A stretch of 32,207 bases of DNA from Actinomycetota bacterium. Its GTDB lineage: Bacteria > Actinomycetota > Actinomycetes > Nanopelagicales > Nanopelagicaceae. Each line of letters starts with the position of its first letter. The stretch's first letter is position 1. Location: positions 1 through 32,207 of the forward strand of contig CANBVO010000007.1 in assembly GCA_947372915.1 (NCBI GenBank). Reading direction: 5' to 3'. Below the pieces are notes generated by a model. It was not told where the DNA came from, ran no database searches, and saw only the letters and a program-made list of their open reading frames with translations. Below, in pieces: positions 24,927 to 32,207 of this stretch. A program made the translations under genes and the position numbers.

Positions 24927-24978
24927 AATATACGCCCAGAAATTGGGGGTGTACAGCCCCTCTAAACACTTTTATACT
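24927..24978. promoter_or_regulatory. Symmetric divergent promoter sharing one palindromic -35 box
   Basis: The palindrome TGTACA (24950-24955) can act as -35 in both directions. On the plus strand it is followed by a 17-bp spacer and TATACT; on the minus strand by a 17-bp spacer and TATATT. It is the centre of a larger inverted repeat, GGGG-g-TGTACA-g-CCCC, which would suit a dimeric regulator, presumably the XRE-cupin protein. Binding would shut off both genes. Confidence 0.65.
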
Positions 24979-25078
24979 CGGCAGGTGCCAATAAATGGCC
25001 CTACTCCACGGTAGGTTTACGGCATATTCAGAGCGCCGTGCTCTTACTACCTACCAGAAGAGACCAGAAGAGAAGGTT

Positions 25079-25735
25079 ATGACTGATCCGATTGCCTACC
25101 TTGGACCTCGATTAAAAGAGATCCGAATGAAGACCGGACTCTCGCTTCGCGAGATTGCTCGCCAATTGGATGTTTCACCTTCATTTGTTTCGCAGATTGA
25201 AAACGGAAAGTCCCAACCATCTGTTGCCACCCTGTACGCACTTGCAAAACTTTTAAGTGTTCCTGTCGACGTTCTCTTTGAGAGCGCAGGCGACCCGGTC
25301 GCAGTTCCAACAAAACCTTATGATCTTGAAGTTAATCGAAATAATTTTGATCATCCAACAGATGCCTGGGATAGCTCAAGAGCACGTATCTCAGCGGTAA
25401 ATCCTAATAATCGCAGTGTTATTACGATGGACTCCGGCGTTACTTGGGAACGTCTTGCTGCGACATCAGAAGAGTCGGTCAACTTTATGGAGATCGTTTA
25501 CGAACCTGGCGCTGAAACAAATAAATCTGGCGAAATGATTTTTCATGATGGTTTTGAATATGGGTATGCCCTTGCTGGCGAACTTGAAGTCACCATCGGC
25601 GATCTCGTCCTTCAACTTTCAGCTGGCCATTCCATGGGATTTGATTCCTCCATCCCACACCGTTTTAGAAATACCGGCGGTACGCAGTTCCGTGGTATTT
25701 GGTTTGTCCATGGCTGCAATGTTGCCCACTCCTAA
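25079..25735 (+). CDS. XRE-family regulator with C-terminal cupin domain
   Basis: A 218-aa protein with an HTH_3 domain at about 10-66 (LKEIRMKTGLSLREIARQ; SFVSQIENGKSQPS) and a cupin_2 sensor at about 140-215 (EPGAETNKSG; SAGHSMGFDSSIPHRF). This architecture is common in regulators of small-molecule catabolism. The ATG at 25079 gives the family-typical N-terminus; the track start at 24995 would add an unconserved 28-residue leader. It is divergent from a VOC gene and sits upstream of the M24/EboE operon, whose promoter also has an operator-like inverted repeat. Confidence 0.9.
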   Translation: MTDPIAYLGPRLKEIRMKTGLSLREIARQLDVSPSFVSQIENGKSQPSVATLYALAKLLSVPVDVLFESAGDPVAVPTKPYDLEVNRNNFDHPTDAWDSSRARISAVNPNNRSVITMDSGVTWERLAATSEESVNFMEIVYEPGAETNKSGEMIFHDGFEYGYALAGELEVTIGDLVLQLSAGHSMGFDSSIPHRFRNTGGTQFRGIWFVHGCNVAHS

Positions 25736-25790
25736 CCAACGCTCACCCCGTTTTTTGCCCTCAGGGAGCGATTAGGGCGCTTAAAATACC

Positions 25791-25819
25791 TTGACACCCC
25801 TGTTTTGCTGGTGTTAACT
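25791..25819 (+). promoter_or_regulatory. Promoter of the M24-EboE operon with overlapping inverted repeat
   Basis: TTGACA (25791), 17-bp spacer, TTAACT (25814). The same bases form an inverted repeat TTGACACC-N11-GGTGTTAA, matching at 7 of 8 positions. The reverse strand contains GGGGTGT, also present in the VOC/XRE palindrome, hinting at one regulator for both. Confidence 0.7.
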
Positions 25820-25872
25820 AGGAGAGAACATCGAGCCAATTCAGGGCTAGATCTATCCCACAGGAGAGAACA

Positions 25873-27252
25873 ATGGCTATCCCAACGTACGGAACCAATG
25901 CAGTCGATTGGGAAAACCGAGTTGATTACGATCGCTTACGCACGCAGCGTTTAGCGCGTCTTAAAGCGGAGTTAGAGAATTCCAGCTTAGGCGCTCTCCT
26001 TACCTTTGATTTCAACAATATTCGCTACATGACCTCTACTCACATTGGTACATGGGCTATCGACAAGATGATTCGTTTCTCTATCTTGCCTCGCAGCGGA
26101 GAACCTGTCTTGTGGGATTTTGGTTCAGCTGCAAAGCACCACACTCTTCAAACTCCTTGGCTCGATAAGGCACATGCTGATGCAAGTGCAAATGGCCACG
26201 CTCCCCATCACGATGCCGGACCACTCTTGGGATCGCGCGCCGGAATTTCTACTCTTCGCGGCGCAATTCCACCAAGCGCTGGCCAAGCTGAAAAAGTTGC
26301 CGACAAGATTTACGAAGTTCTTAAGATTTATGGCTTAGAGAAAGAGCCACTCGGTATCGATATTGTCGAACCGCCAGTTCTCTTTGCACTGCAAGCTAAG
26401 GGAATTCAAGTTGTCGATGGCCAACAAATATTTCTTGCGGCTCGTCGCATTAAGACCAAAGATGAAATTACGCTACTTACTACTGCTGCATCTATGGTGG
26501 ATAAGGCGTACGAAGATTTGTATGCATTCCTTCGTCCTGGTGTTCGCGAGAACGAAGCAGTTGGCCTGGTCGCAAAGACTCTTTACGATTTAGGTTCCGA
26601 GCTAGTAGAAGGCGTTAATGCAATTTCTGGAGAGCGCTGCTCCCCACACCCACACGTTTTTTCAGATCGCATTATTCGTCCGGGCGATCCGGCCTTCTTT
26701 GACATTCTCCACTCATTCAATGGATATCGCACCTGCTACTACCGCACCTTCGCAGTTGGATCAGCTTCACCCGCGCAGCGCGATGCCTACACAATTTGCC
26801 GTGAATATATGGATAAGGCGATTGCACTTGTTAAGCCAGGTGCCACAACTGCAGATATCGTTGCGGTCTGGCCTAAGGCAGAAGAGTTTGGCTTTGCCAA
26901 CGAAGAGGCTGCGTTTGCTTTGCAATATGGCCACGGAGTTGGTCTCTCTATCTGGGAGCGTCCAATATTTAGCCGCATGATCTCCTTTGATCACCCTGAA
27001 ACCCTTGAAGAAGGCATGGTTTTTGCACTCGAAACCTATTGGCCAGCTAAAGATGGTTGGGGCGCTGCCCGCATTGAGGAAGAAGTTGTTGTTACTGCAA
27101 CTGGCTGTGAAGTAATTACTAAATTCCCGGCTGAAGAGTTATTGGTTGCAGGTCAGCGCTACTTCACCACCGGCGGATATCTCAACACAACACGTGATTC
27201 CCAATCACACCTCAACACTTCAACCTTTAACCACATCGGCAACGGTAAGTAA
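25873..27252 (+). CDS. M24-family (Xaa-Pro peptidase/creatinase/DddP fold) protein with substituted metal ligand
   Basis: A 459-aa protein with a creatinase-like N-terminal domain (to about 180) and a pita-bread M24 domain. Of the five classic metal ligands it keeps Asp277 (FFDILH), His354 (GHGVGL), Glu387 (ALETYW) and Glu402/403. The second Asp, expected 11 residues after the first, is Cys288 (GYRTCYYRT). The N-terminal region (LTFDFNNIRYMT) resembles the DddP/prolidase-like group. Activity could be a peptidase, another C-N or C-S hydrolase/lyase, or metal-independent like creatinase. AGGAGAG precedes the ATG at 25873. It is followed 2 bp later by the EboE-like gene. Confidence 0.85.
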   Translation: MAIPTYGTNAVDWENRVDYDRLRTQRLARLKAELENSSLGALLTFDFNNIRYMTSTHIGTWAIDKMIRFSILPRSGEPVLWDFGSAAKHHTLQTPWLDKAHADASANGHAPHHDAGPLLGSRAGISTLRGAIPPSAGQAEKVADKIYEVLKIYGLEKEPLGIDIVEPPVLFALQAKGIQVVDGQQIFLAARRIKTKDEITLLTTAASMVDKAYEDLYAFLRPGVRENEAVGLVAKTLYDLGSELVEGVNAISGERCSPHPHVFSDRIIRPGDPAFFDILHSFNGYRTCYYRTFAVGSASPAQRDAYTICREYMDKAIALVKPGATTADIVAVWPKAEEFGFANEEAAFALQYGHGVGLSIWERPIFSRMISFDHPETLEEGMVFALETYWPAKDGWGAARIEEEVVVTATGCEVITKFPAEELLVAGQRYFTTGGYLNTTRDSQSHLNTSTFNHIGNGK

Positions 27253-27254
27253 GG

Positions 27255-28475
27255 GTGGATCTCGGCAGCGGTTACGGCCACCTCACTTATTCCACTCTCG
27301 TTCACCCGGGAGATACCTGGTCTGATATGAAGAACTCGCTGGTCACTTACGTGCCAGAAGTGAAGAAGCGTTTTAGTCCAAGCGCTCCTATGGGCGTTTC
27401 ACTGCGCCTTGCTAATGCATCTGTTGAAGAACTTCTAGCAAAGCCAGAAGAGCGCCAATGGCTCAAGAAATTCTTACTTGATAACCAACTCTATGTATTC
27501 ACCGTTAACGCTTTTCCTTATGGGCCATTCAAGGGCGAGATCGTTAAAGAGAAGGTGTACGAACCTGATTGGACGACCGAAGCTCGCACCCAATACACAA
27601 TGCATATCGCAGATATCTTGGCTGAAGTTACTGATCAATCAGTAGAACCGACTATTCAAACCGCGCCATTGGCATATCGCCCTAAGGCGACCACTCCAGA
27701 ATTCATCGCATCATTTGATGAGAATATTTACCGAGTTATTGCCCACCTCATGAACCTCGAGAAGAAGACCGGCCATCGCGTAAAACTTGCGGTAGAACCC
27801 GAGCCGTACTGCTTTCTAGAGAATATTCCTGAAACTGTTCAGTGGTTTCAAGAGAAGGTGTATTCACTTGCTGCGGCAGAGAAGATTGCCAAGTACTCCG
27901 GCCAACCATTGTCCGAAGTATTTGGCGCGGTCCGTCGCTACCTTGGCGTTGTTCTCGATATCTGCCATCAATCCGTCGCCTTTGAAAGCATCGCCGATGA
28001 CATCGACCAACTCTCTCGTGCAGGTATTCCAATCTTTAAGCTGCAGGAAGCTGCTGCTTTACGTGTAGATAACGTGACTCCAGAGATTGTTGAAGAACTT
28101 AAGAAGTACACCGGCACTATCTATCTCTCACAGACCACTGAACTCCGCAATGGTGTCATCACTCGCTTCCTCAACCTAGAAGATGCAATTGCTGCGTGGG
28201 AACTAGACCCTGGTCCACGCGAATGGCGTACCCACTTCCATGTGCCGGTATTCCTCAAAGATCTTGGGCCATTCCAGACAACTCGTTCAGGCATTGATGA
28301 CGCGCTGCGCGTTCACGCCCGCACGCCACTCTCTAACCATCTAGAGATTGAGACTTACACCTGGGATGTATTGCCAGAACACTTAAAGACTGGCGATATT
28401 ACTGAATACGTCGTTCGCGAACTTGAATATGTCCGCGACGAACTATTTCGCCAAGTTGATGCGTTAAAGAAATAG
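27255..28475 (+). CDS. EboE-like TIM-barrel (xylose isomerase-fold) protein
   Basis: A 406-aa protein whose order of motifs matches EboE of the ebo metabolite-traffic clusters, as recalled: GYGHLTYSTLVHPGDTW at the N-terminus, LYVFTVNAFPYG, EPDW, AVEPEP (179-183), LDICH (234-238) and WRTHFHVP. These give probable metal ligands of a sugar-phosphate isomerase/AP-endonuclease-2 type barrel. Here no eboA, eboB, eboC, eboD or eboF is seen. The GTG start at 27255 is 2 bp after the M24 stop. Function of EboE itself is unproven; isomerase or epimerase chemistry is suggested by fold. Confidence 0.8.
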   Translation: MDLGSGYGHLTYSTLVHPGDTWSDMKNSLVTYVPEVKKRFSPSAPMGVSLRLANASVEELLAKPEERQWLKKFLLDNQLYVFTVNAFPYGPFKGEIVKEKVYEPDWTTEARTQYTMHIADILAEVTDQSVEPTIQTAPLAYRPKATTPEFIASFDENIYRVIAHLMNLEKKTGHRVKLAVEPEPYCFLENIPETVQWFQEKVYSLAAAEKIAKYSGQPLSEVFGAVRRYLGVVLDICHQSVAFESIADDIDQLSRAGIPIFKLQEAAALRVDNVTPEIVEELKKYTGTIYLSQTTELRNGVITRFLNLEDAIAAWELDPGPREWRTHFHVPVFLKDLGPFQTTRSGIDDALRVHARTPLSNHLEIETYTWDVLPEHLKTGDITEYVVRELEYVRDELFRQVDALKK

Positions 28476-28496
28476 TTTTACTTTAACGCAGTTTTT
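28460..28496 (+). terminator. Terminator hairpin spanning both convergent stop codons
   Basis: TGCGTTAAAG, 11-nt loop, CTTTAACGCA followed by GTTTTT. The stem uses the last codons of the EboE-like gene and of pckG, and the loop contains both stops. The T-run favours termination of the plus-strand operon. Confidence 0.8.
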
Positions 28497-30271
28497 AGCA
28501 ACTCAAATTGCTGCTCAAGCTCGGCAGGCAATTTGTTACCAATCTTGGTAAACCACTCTTGAATCAGCGGTAATTCTGCGCGCCATTCCTCGACATTTAC
28601 TGCCGATACTTCTTTCATATCTTCAGCAGAGGTATCGAGTCCCTTGGTATCGATTGCGCCTGGTGCTGGCACAAAACCAATAGGAGTGGGAACAGATGTA
28701 TTAGCGCCTTCGATCTGTTCGATGGCCCATTTGATGACACGTGAGTTCTCGCCGAATCCTGGCCACAAGAACTTGCCCGTGCTGCTACGACGGAACCAGT
28801 TCACGTAGAAAATCTTTGGCAGTGCAGCTGGGTCATGTTTCTTACCCATCGCTAGCCAGTGCTTGAAGTAATCACCTACGTGATAACCAATGAAGGGAAG
28901 CATCGCCATTGGATCACGACGAACTACGCCGACTTCACCAGTTGCTGCAGCAGTTGTTTCAGAGGAGAGAGTTGCGCCCATAAAGACGCCGTGTTCCCAA
29001 TCGCGTGATTGAACAACCAATGGAATTGTGGTCTTGCGACGTCCACCAAAGAAGATGGCAGAGATCGGAACGCCAGCAGGGTCTTCCCACTCTGGAGCGA
29101 TGATCGGACATTGCGCAGCTGGTGTGCAGAATCGAGAGTTGGGATGTGAGGATAATTCACCGTTTTCAGGCGTCCAATCGCGATTTTTCCAGTCAGTTAA
29201 ATGTGCGGGAGGCACCTCGGTCATACCTTCCCACCAAACATTACCATCGTCAGTCAGCGCAACATTGGTAAACAATGAATTGCCGTGTTCGATAGTGCGC
29301 ATTGCATTCGCGTTAGTGCCCCAGCCAGTACCTGGCGCTACGCCAAAGAAGCCGTATTCAGGATTTACTGCATAGAGTCGACCATCTTCACCAAAACGCA
29401 TCCAAGCAATGTCATCACCAAGTGTCTCTACCTTCCAACCATCCAAAGTTGGCTCGAGCATTGCTAGGTTAGTTTTGCCACATGCTGATGGGAATGCAGC
29501 CGCAAGATAATGTGCCTTACCGGATGGTGGCGTTACTTTAAGAATCAACATATGTTCAGCTAGCCAACCCTCATCACGGCCCATCACAGATGCGATGCGC
29601 AATGAATAACACTTCTTGCCAAGTAGCGCGTTACCACCGTAGCCAGAACCAAAGGACCAGATCATTCGCTCCTCTGGAAATTGCGTAATGTATTTAGTCT
29701 CGTTGCATGGCCACTTCACATCTTTTTCGCCAGCATAGAGCGGTGCTCCTACGGAGTGCATTGCTTTTACATAGTGACGATCAGAGCCCATTGCATCTAA
29801 AACAGAAGTTCCCATTCGCGTCATGATGTGCATAGATGCAACGACATAAGCGCTATCCGTTAGTTGAACACCGAACATCGGATCCTTGGCGGTGAGTGGA
29901 CCCATGCAGAATGGAATGACATACAAAGTGCGACCGCGCATACTTCCGCGATACAAATCAGTCATCAAAGACTTCATCTCGGACGGATCCATCCAGTTAT
30001 TTGTTGGACCAGCATCAGCTTCATTGACAGAGCAGATGTAGGTGCGATCCTCAACGCGAGCCACATCGGTGGGATCAGATGCGCACCAGAATGAATTTGG
30101 CTTCTTCTTTAGGCGGACCAGAGTTCCGGCATCAACGAGCGCAGAAGTTATTTGGTCCCATTCAGCAGTTGTTCCCGTGCACCAGTAAATATCGTCTGGT
30201 TGAGTTAAGTTGGCGACCTGGGTTACCCATTCAATTAAATCTGCATGAGTGGTGGGTGGGGTAGTGGCCAT
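28478..30271 (-). CDS. pckG: Phosphoenolpyruvate carboxykinase (GTP)
   Basis: This cytosolic enzyme interconverts oxaloacetate + GTP and PEP + CO2. It is the gluconeogenic entry step and, in actinobacteria, an anaplerotic enzyme as well. The 597-aa length and the GTP-class motifs are clear: kinase-1a loop [12 protein letters not shown], the kinase-2 region [18 protein letters not shown], and [12 protein letters not shown] for nucleotide binding. The ATG at 30271 has AAAGGAG upstream. The track start at 30385 would add 38 unconserved residues and run towards the ffs promoter, so it is rejected. Confidence 0.96.
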   Translation of the reverse strand: MATTPPTTHADLIEWVTQVANLTQPDDIYWCTGTTAEWDQITSALVDAGTLVRLKKKPNSFWCASDPTDVARVEDRTYICSVNEADAGPTNNWMDPSEMKSLMTDLYRGSMRGRTLYVIPFCMGPLTAKDPMFGVQLTDSAYVVASMHIMTRMGTSVLDAMGSDRHYVKAMHSVGAPLYAGEKDVKWPCNETKYITQFPEERMIWSFGSGYGGNALLGKKCYSLRIASVMGRDEGWLAEHMLILKVTPPSGKAHYLAAAFPSACGKTNLAMLEPTLDGWKVETLGDDIAWMRFGEDGRLYAVNPEYGFFGVAPGTGWGTNANAMRTIEHGNSLFTNVALTDDGNVWWEGMTEVPPAHLTDWKNRDWTPENGELSSHPNSRFCTPAAQCPIIAPEWEDPAGVPISAIFFGGRRKTTIPLVVQSRDWEHGVFMGATLSSETTAAATGEVGVVRRDPMAMLPFIGYHVGDYFKHWLAMGKKHDPAALPKIFYVNWFRRSSTGKFLWPGFGENSRVIKWAIEQIEGANTSVPTPIGFVPAPGAIDTKGLDTSAEDMKEVSAVNVEEWRAELPLIQEWFTKIGNKLPAELEQQFELLKTALK

Positions 30272-30402
30272 AAATGACTCCTTTGAGGGTAGCAACTCTG
30301 CTTTCGGTAGTGTAAACCAGCACTGAACACGTGAGCCATAGGTGGCGCGAGTGGTTTTGCCCACGCCCGCACTGACGGCCCGCACGCCTAAGATTGGCCC
30401 TA

Positions 30403-30490
30403 GATCCTCCGTGTGGCATTACCGTACTGAACTCCCCCAGGGCTGGAAGGCAGCAAGGGTAGGTGCGCTCTGATGGGTGCGCGGGGGGTC
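30403..30490 (+). ncRNA. ffs: Signal recognition particle RNA, small bacterial (4.5S) type
   Basis: The apical domain sequence GGGCTGGAAGGCAGCAAGGGT has the conserved GGAA tetraloop and the asymmetric-loop bases that bind Ffh. The ends pair over 13 bp allowing G-U pairs (GATCCTCCGTGTG with the segment ending GGGGGGTC), which sets the limits used here to within a few bases. A TAAGAT -10-like box ends 8 bp upstream, fitting this 5' end. It is located just before dnaX. Confidence 0.93.
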
Positions 30491-30537
30491 CCCAATATTG
30501 AGACCGTCAAAACTAGTAATAAGAAAGGTGCGTGCTT

Positions 30538-32207
30538 GTGTCACTAGCTCTCTATCGCAAGTATCGCCCATCTTCATTTGGTGAAGTCATCGGTCAAGAA
30601 CATGTCACTGAACCACTTTCAAATGCGCTGACCTCCGGCAATATTCATCACGCATATTTATTTAGCGGTCCCCGTGGTTGTGGTAAAACTTCGAGCGCTC
30701 GCATTATGGCGCGCAGCCTCAATTGTGAAAAGGGACCCACACCTAATCCATGTGGTGAATGCCAATCCTGTAAAGATTTAGTTGCCAATGGTCCTGGTTC
30801 TATCGATGTCATCGAACTCGATGCCGCGACACATGGCTTAGTTGATGATGCGCGAGATCTGCGTGACAAAGCTTTCTTCGCGCCAGTATCTTCCCGCTAC
30901 AAGATTTACATTATCGATGAGGCACACCAACTCGGACCCGGCGCCGCTAACGCGTTATTAAAAGTTGTGGAAGAACCACCTCCCCACGTTCTCTTTATCT
31001 TTGCTACGACCGAACCAGATAAATTAATTTCTACGATTCGTTCGCGTACTCACCATTATCCATTTCGCTTAGTACCACCCGGCATCTTGGCTGCACATCT
31101 CGAAAAGGTCTGCAATGCCGAAGGCGTCAAAGTCGCTAAAGGCGTATTGCCGCTTGTTGTTCGCGCTTCTGGTGGATCTGTTCGTGACGCGCTTTCTGTA
31201 CTTGGGCAATTGCTTGCCGGTGCTGGCAAAGATGGCGTTACTTATGAAATTGCAATCCAGTTATTGGGCTATACCGATGGTGCGCTGCTCGACGAGGCAA
31301 TCGATGCGCTAGCCGCACGCGATGCCGCCACACTATTTAAGACCGTTGATCGCGTTATTGAATCCGGCCATGATCCGCGCCGCTTCGCACAAGATTTCCT
31401 TGAACGCCTGCGCGATCTCATTATTGTCTCCGCACTCGACGATAACGCCAGCCATATCCTTCGCGAATTCCCTGAAGACCAGCTTCAGCGCATGCGCACT
31501 CAATCCAATTTAATTGGCACCGGCTCTCTTATTCGTGCAGCAGATATCGTCGCTGCCGGATTAACCCAGATGCGCGGTGCGACTGCACCCCGCCTTATCC
31601 TCGAAATCATTTGTGGCCGAGTACTTCTACCGGGTGCGGATGATGCCGGTCTTGTTGCACGAGTAGAACGACTAGAACGCATCGGTTCGGTTGCCAACAA
31701 TCCTGCTCCTGCTGCTTCACCCAAAGCAGAGCCCAAATCAATTGTTGAAGAAGCTGCAACATCTGTCACAAGCAAGATTGCAACAACTCCTGAAGAACCA
31801 GTTGTTGCTAAGACCACGCCGATTCGTCAAGCACCACCTACACCAAATCCCAACAAGCCCACCGGGCCGTTGGATATCTCTGCACTCCGTCGTTTCTGGC
31901 CAGAAGTTATTGAAAATGTTAAGCGACGTCGCAGACTTACCTGGTCACTACTTTCTGCCAGCGCCCAAGTCATTGCCGTCGATGACAAGATCATCACCAT
32001 CGCAATTGTTAACGCCGGTGCACAAGAATCTTTCAAGCGTTCCGAATCTGACGAGATTCTGCGTCAAGCATTTATCGATGTCACCGGCCTTGATCGCAAG
32101 ATTGAATGCATCGTCGATGCCGGACTTAATGCACCAGTGATGACTCGCACCGTTGAAGAAAATACCGATGCTGACCAATTGACTGGACAAGCACTGTTGA
32201 TGCGCGA
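30538..32207 (+). CDS. dnaX: DNA polymerase III subunit tau/gamma, 3' partial
   Basis: This is the clamp-loader ATPase. The frame is open from the GTG at 30538 to the window end (556 codons), so it is missing from the ORF track. It begins MSLALYRKYRP. It has Walker A GPRGCGKT (44-51), the zinc module Cys63, 72, 75 and 78, a DEAH-type Walker B (IIDEAHQLG), and the sensor segment ATTEPDKL. A Pro/Ala/Glu-rich linker follows from about residue 385, then a structured region (LRRFWPEVIENVKRRRR) typical of the actinobacterial C-terminal part. AAGAAAGG lies 9 bp before the GTG. No frameshift heptamer was looked for beyond the visible part. Confidence 0.96.
   Translation, partial: MSLALYRKYRPSSFGEVIGQEHVTEPLSNALTSGNIHHAYLFSGPRGCGKTSSARIMARSLNCEKGPTPNPCGECQSCKDLVANGPGSIDVIELDAATHGLVDDARDLRDKAFFAPVSSRYKIYIIDEAHQLGPGAANALLKVVEEPPPHVLFIFATTEPDKLISTIRSRTHHYPFRLVPPGILAAHLEKVCNAEGVKVAKGVLPLVVRASGGSVRDALSVLGQLLAGAGKDGVTYEIAIQLLGYTDGALLDEAIDALAARDAATLFKTVDRVIESGHDPRRFAQDFLERLRDLIIVSALDDNASHILREFPEDQLQRMRTQSNLIGTGSLIRAADIVAAGLTQMRGATAPRLILEIICGRVLLPGADDAGLVARVERLERIGSVANNPAPAASPKAEPKSIVEEAATSVTSKIATTPEEPVVAKTTPIRQAPPTPNPNKPTGPLDISALRRFWPEVIENVKRRRRLTWSLLSASAQVIAVDDKIITIAIVNAGAQESFKRSESDEILRQAFIDVTGLDRKIECIVDAGLNAPVMTRTVEENTDADQLTGQALLMR

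Noticed and set aside
25757-25780. Possible terminator GCCCT...AGGGC after the XRE-cupin gene
   Set aside because: Short stem with competing inner pairings and no T-run after it.
30272-30385. N-terminal extension of pckG in the ORF track
   Set aside because: The extra 38 residues are unlike PEPCK, reach nearly to the ffs promoter, and the ATG at 30271 has AAAGGAG.

Overview
The window looks like a chromosome segment from a compact, moderate-GC actinobacterium. The actinobacterial signs are a tRNA-adenosine-deaminase-associated protein just upstream of tadA, a GTP-type PEP carboxykinase, a malic enzyme with an N-terminal ACT-like domain, frequent GTG/TTG starts, and an SRP RNA immediately upstream of dnaX. 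The streamlined spacing and gene content would fit a freshwater acI/Nanopelagicales-type genome. That placement is inference; no 16S or marker comparison was possible.

Layout. (1) 1-7.4 kb is mostly housekeeping: the 3' part of a DMT-type permease, malic enzyme and upp (minus strand), the tadA pair (plus), an APC-family permease fused to an OB-fold domain (minus), and a succinate-semialdehyde-type aldehyde dehydrogenase (plus). (2) 7.4-8.5 kb holds two minus-strand tRNA-Ser genes (anticodons CGA and GGA). Between them is a ribbon-helix-helix/Doc-type Fic toxin-antitoxin pair with a palindromic operator. Three copies of a 93-99 bp direct repeat abut the 3' ends of the tRNAs. (3) 8.5-28.5 kb is a long catabolic block. 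It starts with a fused E1 and E2 of a 2-oxo-acid dehydrogenase. Divergent from these is a VOC protein plus an FCD-type GntR regulator, with two near-identical operator-like sites between them. Next come a PRISE-like reductase, a packed SDR-MDR-MDR-HIBADH operon, and a CUT2-type ABC uptake system. In that system one permease is a separate gene and the other is fused to the tandem ATPase. A third zinc alcohol dehydrogenase follows. The block ends with a VOC protein and an XRE-cupin regulator transcribed from a symmetric divergent promoter, and an M24 peptidase-fold protein paired with an EboE-like TIM-barrel protein. (4) 28.5-32.2 kb is core again: pckG (minus), the SRP RNA ffs, and dnaX, which runs off the window end.

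How the genes may work together. The middle block looks like import and stepwise oxidation of a small polyol, sugar or hydroxy acid. The CUT2 transporter would bring it in; four dehydrogenases of three superfamilies (SDR, MDR, beta-hydroxyacid) would oxidise it; a 2-oxo-acid dehydrogenase and malic enzyme/PEPCK could join the products to central carbon metabolism. The substrate cannot be read from the sequence. The least familiar elements are the ATPase-permease fusion with an additional stand-alone permease, the M24 protein with a substituted metal ligand next to an orphan EboE homologue, the APC-OB fusion, and the tRNA-Ser/repeat/toxin-antitoxin locus.
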